Source: Oceanobacillus manasiensis (GTDB lineage: Bacteria > Bacillota > Bacilli > Bacillales > Amphibacillaceae). Taken from it: a stretch of DNA of 64,000 nucleotides. Below the pieces are notes generated by a model that saw only the letters and a program-made list of their open reading frames with translations, did no database searches and was not told the origin of the DNA. Every line of letters starts with the position of its first letter. The stretch's first letter is position 1. Of this stretch, positions 29,373 to 37,486 are shown one piece after another. Position numbers and translations under genes: made by a program. Where the stretch lies: contig NZ_CCDL010000001.1 of assembly GCF_000724085.1 (NCBI RefSeq), forward strand, positions 1,488,001 to 1,552,000, written 5' to 3'.

Positions 29373-30406
29373 GGGGTTGCCACACTTTCCCATTGGTCCA
29401 CATACCATTGAATGGTTTTACGTACCCCGGTAGACAACGCTTCCTTCGGCTCCCAGTCTAGCTCGTTGCGTAGCTTGGAATCATCTACGGCATAACGGCG
29501 ATCATGTCCGAGTCGATCTTTTGTATGTGTGATTAGTTCTCTAAAACTTGCAAGCGAGCTTTCTTCTAAAATATCTGGCCTGATGTCATCAAGGATGCTG
29601 CAAATTCCCTTTGCAATCTCAAGGTTTTGAACCTCGTTACCGCCACCAATATTGTAAGTGGAGAAGGGTGCAGATTGGTGGAAAATAAGGTCTAAAGCTC
29701 GGCAGTGATCGTCTACATAGAGCCAATCCCGGACATTTTTACCATCTCCATAAATCGGTATGGATTCAAGGGAGAGTGCTTTGGAAATAATGGTCGGTAT
29801 CAGCTTTTCTGTATGCTGTCTTGGTCCATAATTATTAGAACTGCTGGAAATGACCACATTCATGTTATACGTATGGCCAAAGCTTTGCACCATTAAATTT
29901 GCGCCTGCCTTTGAAGCACTATAAGGGTTTCGCGGATCATAAGGTGTCTCTTCAGAAAATTTACCTGTTTCACCGAGGGAGCCATAGACCTCATCTGTTG
30001 AGATTTGGTGAAAACGCCTTTCGTGAAGAACGCCCTTTCGTTCCCAGTCCTGTTTTGCAGCCTGTAGAAGAACTAAAGTGCCCAATACATTGGTCTGGAC
30101 AAACTGTTTAGAATCTTCAATAGACCGATCAACATGGGACTCTGCAGCAAAATGAATAACACCGTGAATGTCATACTCATTAAAAATCTTTTGCACCAGC
30201 TGTTCATCTGCAATGTCTCCTTCTATTAAAGAATAAGAAGGAGAGGATTCAAGCTCTTGCAAATTTGTAGTGTTTCCAGCATAGGTTAGCTTGTCTACGT
30301 TTAGTAAATGATAGTTTGGATAGGTCTTATGCATATAACGGATGAAGTTAGATCCGATAAATCCAGCTCCTCCGGTTATAAGTAAGACAGGTTTTTGTTT
30401 GTTCAT
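29369..30406 (-). CDS. rfbB: dTDP-glucose 4,6-dehydratase
   Basis: NAD-dependent extended SDR turning dTDP-glucose into dTDP-4-keto-6-deoxyglucose. 345 residues. Motifs are [11 protein letters not shown] (10-20), [11 protein letters not shown] near 130 and catalytic YSASKAG near 160. It overlaps the stop of rfbA by four bases and the start of the GT2 gene by four. The product feeds WecE. The absence of rfbC and rfbD nearby argues against a rhamnose pathway here. Confidence 0.96.
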   Translation of the reverse strand: MNKQKPVLLITGGAGFIGSNFIRYMHKTYPNYHLLNVDKLTYAGNTTNLQELESSPSYSLIEGDIADEQLVQKIFNEYDIHGVIHFAAESHVDRSIEDSKQFVQTNVLGTLVLLQAAKQDWERKGVLHERRFHQISTDEVYGSLGETGKFSEETPYDPRNPYSASKAGANLMVQSFGHTYNMNVVISSSSNNYGPRQHTEKLIPTIISKALSLESIPIYGDGKNVRDWLYVDDHCRALDLIFHQSAPFSTYNIGGGNEVQNLEIAKGICSILDDIRPDILEESSLASFRELITHTKDRLGHDRRYAVDDSKLRNELDWEPKEALSTGVRKTIQWYVDQWESVATP

Positions 30407-31329
30407 TCAACCAGCCCCAGCATAGGATTTTGATCAATTGAATCCCAGTATTGTTGTGTGTGTTTGCGTTCTGCTATCTCTAGTAAATATTGACCATAAT
30501 CATTTTTTTCCATGGACTTTCCTTTCCTATAGAGCTCACTTTGCGAAATATAGCCAAGGTAATATGCTATTTCCTCTAAGCAAGCAAGCTTAAACCCTTG
30601 TCGTTGTTGGGTGATTTTCACAAATTCAGAAGCCTCAAATAATGATTCATGTGTTCCAGCATCCATCCAGGCAAAACCTCTACCAAGGAGCTCCACATCT
30701 AATTCACCACGTTTTAAATACTCTTTATTTAAATCTGTTATTTCTAGTTCACCACGGTCAGAAGGCTTCAGCTTTTTAGCCAGCTGAACAGCTTTATTGT
30801 CATATATATATAAACCAGTTACCGCAAAATCAGACTTAGGTTCAAGTGGCTTTTCTTCAAGTGAAATGGCTTTTTGCTTATGATCAAACTCCACAACACC
30901 GAAACGGCGAGCATCTTTTACGCGATAACCGAAAACGGTAGCATGACGATGATTTTTGATTGCATTGCGTAAAAGAGTAGTGAATCCTTGACCATAAAAA
31001 ATGTTATCTGCAAGCATAAGAGTAACAGGGTCTTTTCCAATGAAATGTTCAGCAATGGTCAAAGCCTCCGGTATACCTTTAGGATCCTGCTGTTCTTTAT
31101 ATACTAGTTTTATACCTAGGGAAGAACCATCACCAAGAAGCTCCTCAAAACGGGAGGTATCTTCAGGTGTACTGATAATCATGATTTCCTTTATTCCACC
31201 AAGCATTAAAACAGATAATGGATAATAAATCATTGGCTTGTCATATACTGCCAGTAAATGCTTGTTGATGCTGTCCGTACTCGGAGATAAACGTGTCCCA
31301 CTTCCTCCGGCCAAGATGATACCTTTCAT
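30403..31329 (-). CDS. rfbA: Glucose-1-phosphate thymidylyltransferase
   Basis: Makes dTDP-glucose from dTTP and glucose-1-phosphate. 308 residues with the nucleotidyltransferase motif [16 protein letters not shown] at the N terminus, [17 protein letters not shown], and [11 protein letters not shown] near 108. It includes the C-terminal extension of the long RmlA type ([16 protein letters not shown]). ATG 31329 follows AAAGGGGTGG by a proper distance; a GTG at 31338 overlaps that site. First gene of the minus-strand sugar cassette. Confidence 0.96.
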   Translation of the reverse strand: MKGIILAGGSGTRLSPSTDSINKHLLAVYDKPMIYYPLSVLMLGGIKEIMIISTPEDTSRFEELLGDGSSLGIKLVYKEQQDPKGIPEALTIAEHFIGKDPVTLMLADNIFYGQGFTTLLRNAIKNHRHATVFGYRVKDARRFGVVEFDHKQKAISLEEKPLEPKSDFAVTGLYIYDNKAVQLAKKLKPSDRGELEITDLNKEYLKRGELDVELLGRGFAWMDAGTHESLFEASEFVKITQQRQGFKLACLEEIAYYLGYISQSELYRKGKSMEKNDYGQYLLEIAERKHTQQYWDSIDQNPMLGLVE

Positions 31330-31477
31330 GTCTTCCACCCCTTTGGCAAAATTTAAACGTGTGTTAAATGAACATAGTAAATCTTGTATACTATTACCTT
31401 TTTTAAAGAAAGTTAATCTTACATTTAGATTGCAAGTTTATTTCGAAAAGGTTTTGTGTTAACAAATAGCTTGTGAT

Positions 31478-31686
31478 TCAACCAAGATCGGATGTGAATA
31501 AACCAACACGCTCTCCTAATCAACCAAGACCGGAGTAGAATCAACCAAGATGAGTTAAGAATCGACCAAGACCGGAGTAGAATCAACCAAGATGGCTTGT
31601 GAATCGACCAAGACCCGAGGGGAATCAACCAACACGACTTGTGAATCAACAACACGCTCTCCTAATCGACCAACACCCCCGCCAAA
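31478..31686. repeat. 21-bp tandem repeat, ATCAACCAAGA family
   Basis: Ten units with cores TCAACCAAGA, TCGACCAAGA or TAAACCAACA start at 31478, 31499, 31520, 31541, 31562, 31583, 31604, 31625, 31646 and 31666. All steps are 21 bp except the last (20). The variable half alternates between a few versions (CCGGAGTAGAA, CACGCTCTCCTAA, GGCTTGTGAA), each used more than once. It lies between the start of rfbA and the terminator of the acyl-CoA dehydrogenase gene. The rest of 31330-31477 is AT-rich with no clear promoter. Confidence 0.9.
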
Positions 31687-31689
31687 CAA

Positions 31690-31725
31690 AAAAACACCTC
31701 TGATTCGCAAACCAGAGATGCTAAA
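31690..31725 (-). terminator. Terminator of the acyl-CoA dehydrogenase gene
   Basis: On the minus strand CATCTCTG, ten-base loop, CAGAGGTG and TTTTTTT just after the stop at 31730. Confidence 0.88.
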
Positions 31726-31729
31726 AATT

Positions 31730-32884
31730 CTATTCATTTTCTTTTATACTTTTATCCGCCAGTTGCATAATGGTCATATCATCCATTGGTGGGTTATGGA
31801 GTCCAGCACGCACATCACGATAATAGCGTTGCAGAGGGTTTTGTCTGGAGAGACTCCGGGCTCCTGCAACACGCATGGCAAGATCTACTGCTTGCAATGC
31901 TTTATTCACTACAGACAGCTTCACAGCACCCAGTGTAGGTTTCATTTGGTTTCGTGCGTCTTCACTAGCCGAATCCCATTCCTGAGCAACAGCTTGCAAG
32001 AAATACGTGCTTTCCATTAGCGCCAGCTCCATGTCTCCAAGTTTCTGCTTAACATTAGGCAAATCAGAAATGGTGCCTTCCACACTATTAGGAGAATAAC
32101 TGGTAGCAAATTCAACTGCGTGCTGCTGGGCTGCTCTTGCTATCCCTAAGTAACATGCTGGTATATGAAGAAGCCATCCAGCAGCAGTTTTTTTACCTGG
32201 CGTAAGATGTTCTACCAAGTCTTCCTTTTTAATAGGAACATTCTCTAAAATCAAGTCATGACTACCTGTACCTCTCATCGCGATAGAATCCCAAGTTTCC
32301 TTCACCTGCACACCTGGTAAATCACGTTTTACTAGGAAATTAGCTACCTTATCTTGATCCTTGATAGAGGCGCTAACCACGATATAATCCAAAACAGGGG
32401 CAAGAGTAGTGAATGTTTTACGTCCGTTCAGTAACCAACCATCCGTTGTGGACGTGGCAGTAGTTTCAGGCTTACCACCACGGGTTGGGCTGCCAGTGGC
32501 TGGTTCAGAGGCAGCATTATTGATTAAGGCACCAGTTCTCACAACATCCTCAGCAAATTTGCGATATGTAGCTTCTTCCCATATTTTATTTTCTCCTAGG
32601 TGTTTTGTAATCCCCATATGCCAACCAACCGCAAGTGCAGTAGACCCGTCAGCTTCTGCGATTTGCTGTTGCAAGGTTAGTAATTCAGATAACGAAATAC
32701 CAGCACCACCATATTCTTCCGGAACAGTTAAAGCAGTATAGCGTGCTTCTTTAAGTTCTTTAAAGTTTTCAAATGGAAAACTTGCTTCTTCATCATGCTT
32801 CGCAGCTCTTTCCTTAAAGGGCTTAATTATTTCACTTAATGCAGCTTGACGTTCTTCTTTTGTTTTAAGATCAAGTAGGTTCAC
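31730..32884 (-). CDS. Acyl-CoA dehydrogenase family protein
   Basis: A 384-residue FAD flavoprotein of the acyl-CoA dehydrogenase fold, similar in length and pattern to B. subtilis YdbM. N-terminal helical domain to about 110 (VPEEYGGAGISLSELL), beta domain with GSHDLILENVPIKKEDLV, and C-terminal helical bundle ending in LQRYYRDVRAGLHNPPMDD. That ending is as in group D dehydrogenases and related monooxygenases, so oxidation of a heteroatom substrate cannot be excluded. ATG 32884 follows AAGGAGGATATTCC. It stands alone. Confidence 0.88.
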   Translation of the reverse strand: MNLLDLKTKEERQAALSEIIKPFKERAAKHDEEASFPFENFKELKEARYTALTVPEEYGGAGISLSELLTLQQQIAEADGSTALAVGWHMGITKHLGENKIWEEATYRKFAEDVVRTGALINNAASEPATGSPTRGGKPETTATSTTDGWLLNGRKTFTTLAPVLDYIVVSASIKDQDKVANFLVKRDLPGVQVKETWDSIAMRGTGSHDLILENVPIKKEDLVEHLTPGKKTAAGWLLHIPACYLGIARAAQQHAVEFATSYSPNSVEGTISDLPNVKQKLGDMELALMESTYFLQAVAQEWDSASEDARNQMKPTLGAVKLSVVNKALQAVDLAMRVAGARSLSRQNPLQRYYRDVRAGLHNPPMDDMTIMQLADKSIKENE

Positions 32885-33165
32885 GGAATATCCTCCTTAA
32901 AGTCTATGATTTTACTTGGAATTAAATATATTATTTCACTTCATTCGAAAATTTACAAAAAAAGTTACTTATTAAGAAAAAGGTGGGTTATAATAGTAAA
33001 AAAAGGAGAAATATTTTCCAAAAAACCACGGTATTAGTGCTTTTTCTACAATACTAGCATGTTAAATACACTAGACAATAGTCCACATTAACGACATGAT
33101 TCCACAAAAACTAGAAACTTATACCTATAAATTATGGGAGAAGCTATTGCTTTTTTGAAAATATT

Positions 33166-33243
33166 CACTTATAATCACTTATAATCTATTAAGTTTATAT
33201 TAAGAATTTATTTCTTAAACTTAATAAATACATTTAATAGATT
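33166..33243. repeat. Tandem decamer and long inverted repeat upstream of opp
   Basis: CACTTATAAT occurs twice in tandem (33166-33185). It is followed by an imperfect 61-base inverted repeat: AATCTATT (33183) with AATAGATT (33236) outside, and ATTAAGTTT...AAGAA with TTCTTAAACTTAAT inside. Probably regulatory or a cruciform-prone AT-rich spot in the 600-base leader of the opp operon. Nothing else recognised between 32885 and 33327. Confidence 0.6.
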
Positions 33244-33327
33244 CAATAGGCTTAAAACAATGCGAGTGTGAAGTGAGTGAGCATATGGATTATAAGAAGA
33301 CGACTAGAGTATGCACTTAACGCCTTG

Positions 33328-33410
33328 AATTTTCAGAAGAATAGAAAAAAGAGACGAAAATAAGATATAGCTAATATATATTTTTTTATACCGTAAATAT
33401 TCAGAACGTT
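33328..33410 (+). promoter_or_regulatory. Two CodY-like boxes upstream of the opp operon
   Basis: AATTTTCAGAAGAAT (33328-33342) differs from the CodY consensus AATTTTCWGAAAATT at two positions, and AATATTCAGAACGTT (33396-33410) at three. Both lie within 170 bases of the oppD start. CodY, activated by branched-chain amino acids and GTP, commonly represses peptide uptake in Bacillaceae. Confidence 0.7.
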
Positions 33411-33493
33411 CATTCGATATTTAAAATTAGCACGAGTTTGTGGCCAAAGACTTTATAGACAAAAAATCAAGAAATATTTGTAGGGGGATTAAT

Positions 33494-34510
33494 TTGAGTA
33501 AAGAGCTGTTAGAAATTAAAAACCTAAAAACATCATTTAGAATAAAAGATGACTATTATGCAGCGGTGGATGATGTATCGTTGACACTCAACAAGAATGA
33601 AGTACTTGGTATTGTAGGAGAATCGGGTTCGGGTAAGAGTGCACTTGCATTTTCCGTCATGGGATTGCATACCCGCGCCAAGATAGAAGGAAATATCAAC
33701 TTCAAGGATGAAAATATTGCGAATATATCACCTGCTAAATTAAATAAATTACGCGGTGAGGATATGGCCATGATTTTCCAAGATCCGTTAACTGCATTGA
33801 ATCCATTGATGCCAGTTGGAGAGCAGATAGCTGAGGCTATCCTTCTCCATAAGAAAGATATGTCAGCTAAACAACGTAGAGAAAAGGTAGTTGATTTACT
33901 CAATAAAGTTGGAATTCCACGACCGGAACATACCTATGATCAATTTCCACATGAGCTTTCTGGTGGGATGAGACAAAGAATTATTATTGCAACAGCGATT
34001 GCAAATCAGCCCGAACTATTAATAGCGGATGAGCCAACCACTGCGCTTGATGTAACGATTCAGGCACAGATTCTTGATTTAATTCGCGACTTAAAAGAAG
34101 ACATGAATGCTGGAATCATCCTAATTACACATGATCTTGGTGTTGTGGCAGAAATGGCAGACAGAGTTGCGGTTATGTATGCAGGACAAATTGTTGAAAT
34201 TGCAGATGTTGAGACCTTGTTCGACAATCCTAAGCACCCGTACACAAGATCGTTATTAAATTCCATGCCATCTGAGGATGAATCACAGGATAAGTTGCAT
34301 GTCATTCAAGGGATTGTACCGTCGTTACAAAATTTGCCGCGTAAAGGCTGCAGATTTTCTGCTCGTATTCCTTGGATTGATGAATCAGCACATGAGGAAA
34401 ACCCGGAATTGCACGAAGTAGCGCCAGGTCACTTTGTTCGCTGTACATGTCATAATCATTTTTACTTCCCAGATGAGAGCAAGGAGGAACAAGTTAATGG
34501 CGTTTCTTAA
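33494..34510 (+). CDS. oppD: Oligopeptide ABC transporter, ATP-binding protein
   Basis: ATPase of a peptide importer. 338 residues with Walker A GESGSGKSA, ABC signature LSGGMRQRI, Walker B LLIADEPTTALD and the C-terminal oligopeptide-permease extension. The usual Cys-rich end is reduced here: GCRFSARIPWIDES lacks the second cysteine of the common CRFAPRCP pattern, though CTC occurs later. TTG at 33494 is chosen since AGGGGGATTAAT precedes it; the frame extends to 33440 without a good site. It overlaps oppF by 14 bases. Confidence 0.95.
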   Translation: MSKELLEIKNLKTSFRIKDDYYAAVDDVSLTLNKNEVLGIVGESGSGKSALAFSVMGLHTRAKIEGNINFKDENIANISPAKLNKLRGEDMAMIFQDPLTALNPLMPVGEQIAEAILLHKKDMSAKQRREKVVDLLNKVGIPRPEHTYDQFPHELSGGMRQRIIIATAIANQPELLIADEPTTALDVTIQAQILDLIRDLKEDMNAGIILITHDLGVVAEMADRVAVMYAGQIVEIADVETLFDNPKHPYTRSLLNSMPSEDESQDKLHVIQGIVPSLQNLPRKGCRFSARIPWIDESAHEENPELHEVAPGHFVRCTCHNHFYFPDESKEEQVNGVS

Positions 34511-35426
34511 AGTTGAAGATTTAAAGGTACATTTCCCAATAAGGGGCGGTTTATTTAACCGCAAAATCGGAGCAATTAAAGCCGTTGATGGGGTGTCTTT
34601 TGAAATTGAGCAGGGTAAAACATATGGTCTTGTAGGTGAATCTGGATCAGGCAAAACGACAACAGGTAGAGCAATTGTCGGGTTAAATGATATTACAGAA
34701 GGTAAGGTTACCTATGAAGGTGACGAATTAAATAAGAAGGGAAAAGCTATCGACCCACGGAGAGACATACAGATGATTTTCCAGGATCCATACTCTTCCT
34801 TGAATCCAAAGAAACGCGTACTTGATATTATTGCCGAACCACTGCGTAATTACGAAAAGCTCTCTAGACAAGAAGAAAAAAATCGCGTACATGAATTATT
34901 GGAACAAGTCGGATTGAGTCCAGAAAGTATTTTGAAATATCCACATGAATTCTCAGGTGGACAAAGGCAACGAATAGGAGTAGCTAGAGCAATTGCTTTA
35001 AAGCCAAAATTGATCATTGCTGATGAGCCAGTTTCCGCATTAGATGTTTCCGTACAAGCACAGGTACTGAACTTTATGCAGGATATCCAAAAAGAATTAA
35101 ATTTAACCTATCTATTTATTAGTCATGACCTTGGGATTGTAAAGCATATGTGTGATGAAATCGGCATTATGTATAAAGGCCGCTACGTAGAATCGGGCAC
35201 AAAGCAAGATATTTTCAACAATCCACAACACATCTACACAAAACGTTTGGTTGCTGCTATTCCTGACATTGACCCGAAAAAACGGGAAGAGAAAAAACAA
35301 TTCAGGCAGGAAGTGCAAACAGAATATGAGCAATCCTATAATGACTATTTTGATAACGAGGGTTTGGCTTACGGTTTACAGTCCGTATCTGACACACATC
35401 TAGTAGCTTTGCCGGAGAAAGGTTGA
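34497..35426 (+). CDS. oppF: Oligopeptide ABC transporter, ATP-binding protein
   Basis: Second ATPase of the importer, 309 residues. Walker A GESGSGKTTTGRAI, Q-loop IFQDPYSSLNPKKRV, signature FSGGQRQRIGVARAI and Walker B LIIADEPVSALDVSV. The C-terminal part is shorter than in OppD and lacks the cysteine motif. ATG 34497 has AAGGAGGAAC ahead, inside the end of oppD; the open frame from 34434 is coding for oppD. Followed seven bases later by oppB. Confidence 0.95.
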   Translation: MAFLKVEDLKVHFPIRGGLFNRKIGAIKAVDGVSFEIEQGKTYGLVGESGSGKTTTGRAIVGLNDITEGKVTYEGDELNKKGKAIDPRRDIQMIFQDPYSSLNPKKRVLDIIAEPLRNYEKLSRQEEKNRVHELLEQVGLSPESILKYPHEFSGGQRQRIGVARAIALKPKLIIADEPVSALDVSVQAQVLNFMQDIQKELNLTYLFISHDLGIVKHMCDEIGIMYKGRYVESGTKQDIFNNPQHIYTKRLVAAIPDIDPKKREEKKQFRQEVQTEYEQSYNDYFDNEGLAYGLQSVSDTHLVALPEKG

Positions 35427-35433
35427 ATAGAAC

Positions 35434-36396
35434 ATGTGGAAATTCATAGTTAGAAGACTTTTTATAACACTGCCTCAAGTCCTTCTTTTAAGTGTATTAA
35501 TATTTTTAATGGCTCAAATGATGCCAGGTGATGCATTATCAGGTCTAATTGACCCGAATATTGACCCTGCAGCAATTGAAAAACAGCGAGAAACTCTGGG
35601 ACTAAACAATCCATGGTATATACAATACACAGACTGGATCACTGGAGCATTACAAGGGGATCTTGGACAGTCATTCCGCTATAAAATGCCTGTCACAGAG
35701 TTAGTGGAACAACGTTTAATTAATACTTTTTGGCTATCGGTTGCAACGCTAATCATTACTTATATTATAGCTATTCCACTTGGTATTACGAGTGGACGTT
35801 ACAATGATTCTTGGGCAGACCAATTAATAACAGGTTACACGTACATAGGGTTTGCTACACCATTATTTATCTTCGCACTCGTTATGTTATGGGTGTTTGG
35901 ATATCAACTGGGGTGGTTCCCAACAAGTGGAAGCGTAGCACCAGGTCTAACACCAGGTTCATTTGATTACGTCTTAAGTAAAATACAGCATCTTTTACTT
36001 CCGGCCATTTCTATGGCACTTATCACCACAGTAAATACAGTACAATATTTACGAAGTGAAATTATAGACACCAAGCAGAAAGACTTTATAATCACAGCTA
36101 GAGCAAAGGGTGCTTCTGAATCTAGAGTCTATAATCGACATATCTTAAGAAACTCACTATTACCGATTGCAGCATTCTTTGGGTTTGAAATAACAGGACT
36201 TATCGGTGGAACGGTGTTTGTGGAAAATATATTCGGCTATCCGGGCATGGGAGATTTATTTATCCAATCCATTTTACTTCGTGACTATAGTGTCGTAACA
36301 ACAGTAGTTTTACTATTCGGTATAGCTTCTATTTTAGGGGCATTGATCTCCGACATTATTTTAAGTCTTGTAGACCCGCGTATCCGCATAAAATAG
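35434..36396 (+). CDS. oppB: Oligopeptide ABC transporter permease
   Basis: 320-residue membrane subunit with six predicted helices. It has the N-terminal helix and MMPGDALSGLIDPNIDP region typical of DppB/OppB, and the EAA-loop sequence ITARAKGASESRVYNRHILRNSLLP that contacts the ATPase. Start ATG 35434 follows GAGAAAGGTTG. Gene order D-F-B-C-A differs from B. subtilis opp (A-B-C-D-F), with the binding protein last. Confidence 0.95.
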   Translation: MWKFIVRRLFITLPQVLLLSVLIFLMAQMMPGDALSGLIDPNIDPAAIEKQRETLGLNNPWYIQYTDWITGALQGDLGQSFRYKMPVTELVEQRLINTFWLSVATLIITYIIAIPLGITSGRYNDSWADQLITGYTYIGFATPLFIFALVMLWVFGYQLGWFPTSGSVAPGLTPGSFDYVLSKIQHLLLPAISMALITTVNTVQYLRSEIIDTKQKDFIITARAKGASESRVYNRHILRNSLLPIAAFFGFEITGLIGGTVFVENIFGYPGMGDLFIQSILLRDYSVVTTVVLLFGIASILGALISDIILSLVDPRIRIK

Positions 36397-36423
36397 AAAT
36401 CGATTGACTCTGAGGTGAAAAAA

Positions 36424-37332
36424 ATGGAATCAAAAGAAACAAAACTTGATGACACACAGCAGGTGACAACAAAAAGCCCATCTGGTTTTAGCATCATCTG
36501 GCGTGAAATTGTACGAGACAAAATTGCGTTAGTTTCCTTAATCCTATTAGTTTTAATAACAGGCTTTGTATATGGCATTTCCTTATTTCTAAACCAAGAA
36601 GAAATTGTTACGGTGGATTTGTTTGCTATTCATGAACCACCTGGTGAAGATTTTCTACTTGGTACCGATTATGGTGGTAGAGATATTTTTGGACAGTTAA
36701 TTATTGGGACAAGAAACTCACTGTCAATTGGAATCTTAGTGACCTTGATGACTGGTGTCATTGGTGTACTATATGGATTAGTTTCAGGCTACTTTGGCGG
36801 TACAATTGACAATATCATGATGCGTATTGTTGACTTCTTTTTAATCTTACCATTCTTAATGGTTGTAATTGTATTCGTTGCTATCGTACCAAAATATAGT
36901 GTCTTATCTTTCTCACTAATAATGACAACTTTCCTTTGGATGGGAATAGCACGACTTATACGTTCAAAGGCTTTACAAGAGAAAGAGTTGGATTATGCAC
37001 AAGCCTCTAAAACATTAGGCTCTTCCAATTTGAAAATAATGTTAACGCAAGTATTACCTAATTTAAGTTCACTGATTATTGTAACAATGACTTTAAATTT
37101 AGCAGCAAATATTGGCTTAGAATCTGGTTTATCCTTCTTAGGATTTGGTTTTCCTGAAAGTACACCAAGTTTAGGAACATTATTAAGTTATGCAAGAAAC
37201 CCACAAACACTAGAATATAGATGGTGGATTTGGGTTCCAGCAGCCATTTTAATACTTGTCTTAATGCTAAGTGTTAACAATGTGGGGCAAGCACTTAAAC
37301 GTGCTACAGATGCTAGACAAAGAAGAGGCTAG
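36424..37332 (+). CDS. oppC: Oligopeptide ABC transporter permease
   Basis: 302-residue partner permease with about six helices: an N-terminal membrane span (IALVSLILLVLITGFVYGI), an outer loop with LLGTDYGGRDIFGQLIIGTR (typical of OppC/DppC), and an EAA loop YAQASKTLGSSNLKIMLTQVLPN. ATG 36424 is chosen with GAGGTG seven bases ahead; a GTG at 36415 overlaps that site. The 27-base gap to oppB indicates one transcript. Confidence 0.94.
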   Translation: MESKETKLDDTQQVTTKSPSGFSIIWREIVRDKIALVSLILLVLITGFVYGISLFLNQEEIVTVDLFAIHEPPGEDFLLGTDYGGRDIFGQLIIGTRNSLSIGILVTLMTGVIGVLYGLVSGYFGGTIDNIMMRIVDFFLILPFLMVVIVFVAIVPKYSVLSFSLIMTTFLWMGIARLIRSKALQEKELDYAQASKTLGSSNLKIMLTQVLPNLSSLIIVTMTLNLAANIGLESGLSFLGFGFPESTPSLGTLLSYARNPQTLEYRWWIWVPAAILILVLMLSVNNVGQALKRATDARQRRG

Positions 37333-37486
37333 TTACTAGACCTTTTACCCCGTACAGGCATATTTAAACATCGTTACCTACATTTTTACGACTAATCGTT
37401 AAAATGTTGAGTATATATTGTAGCAGTCCGAATTATCCAATCGGTCTGTTACAGAAAAGAAAGGCAAAAAAAGGGAGGTTATTAGG

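Noticed and set aside
31425-31737. Repetitive membrane-like frames on the minus strand
   Set aside because: These translate the ATCAACCAAGA array and the adjacent terminator; no ribosome site and no family resemblance.
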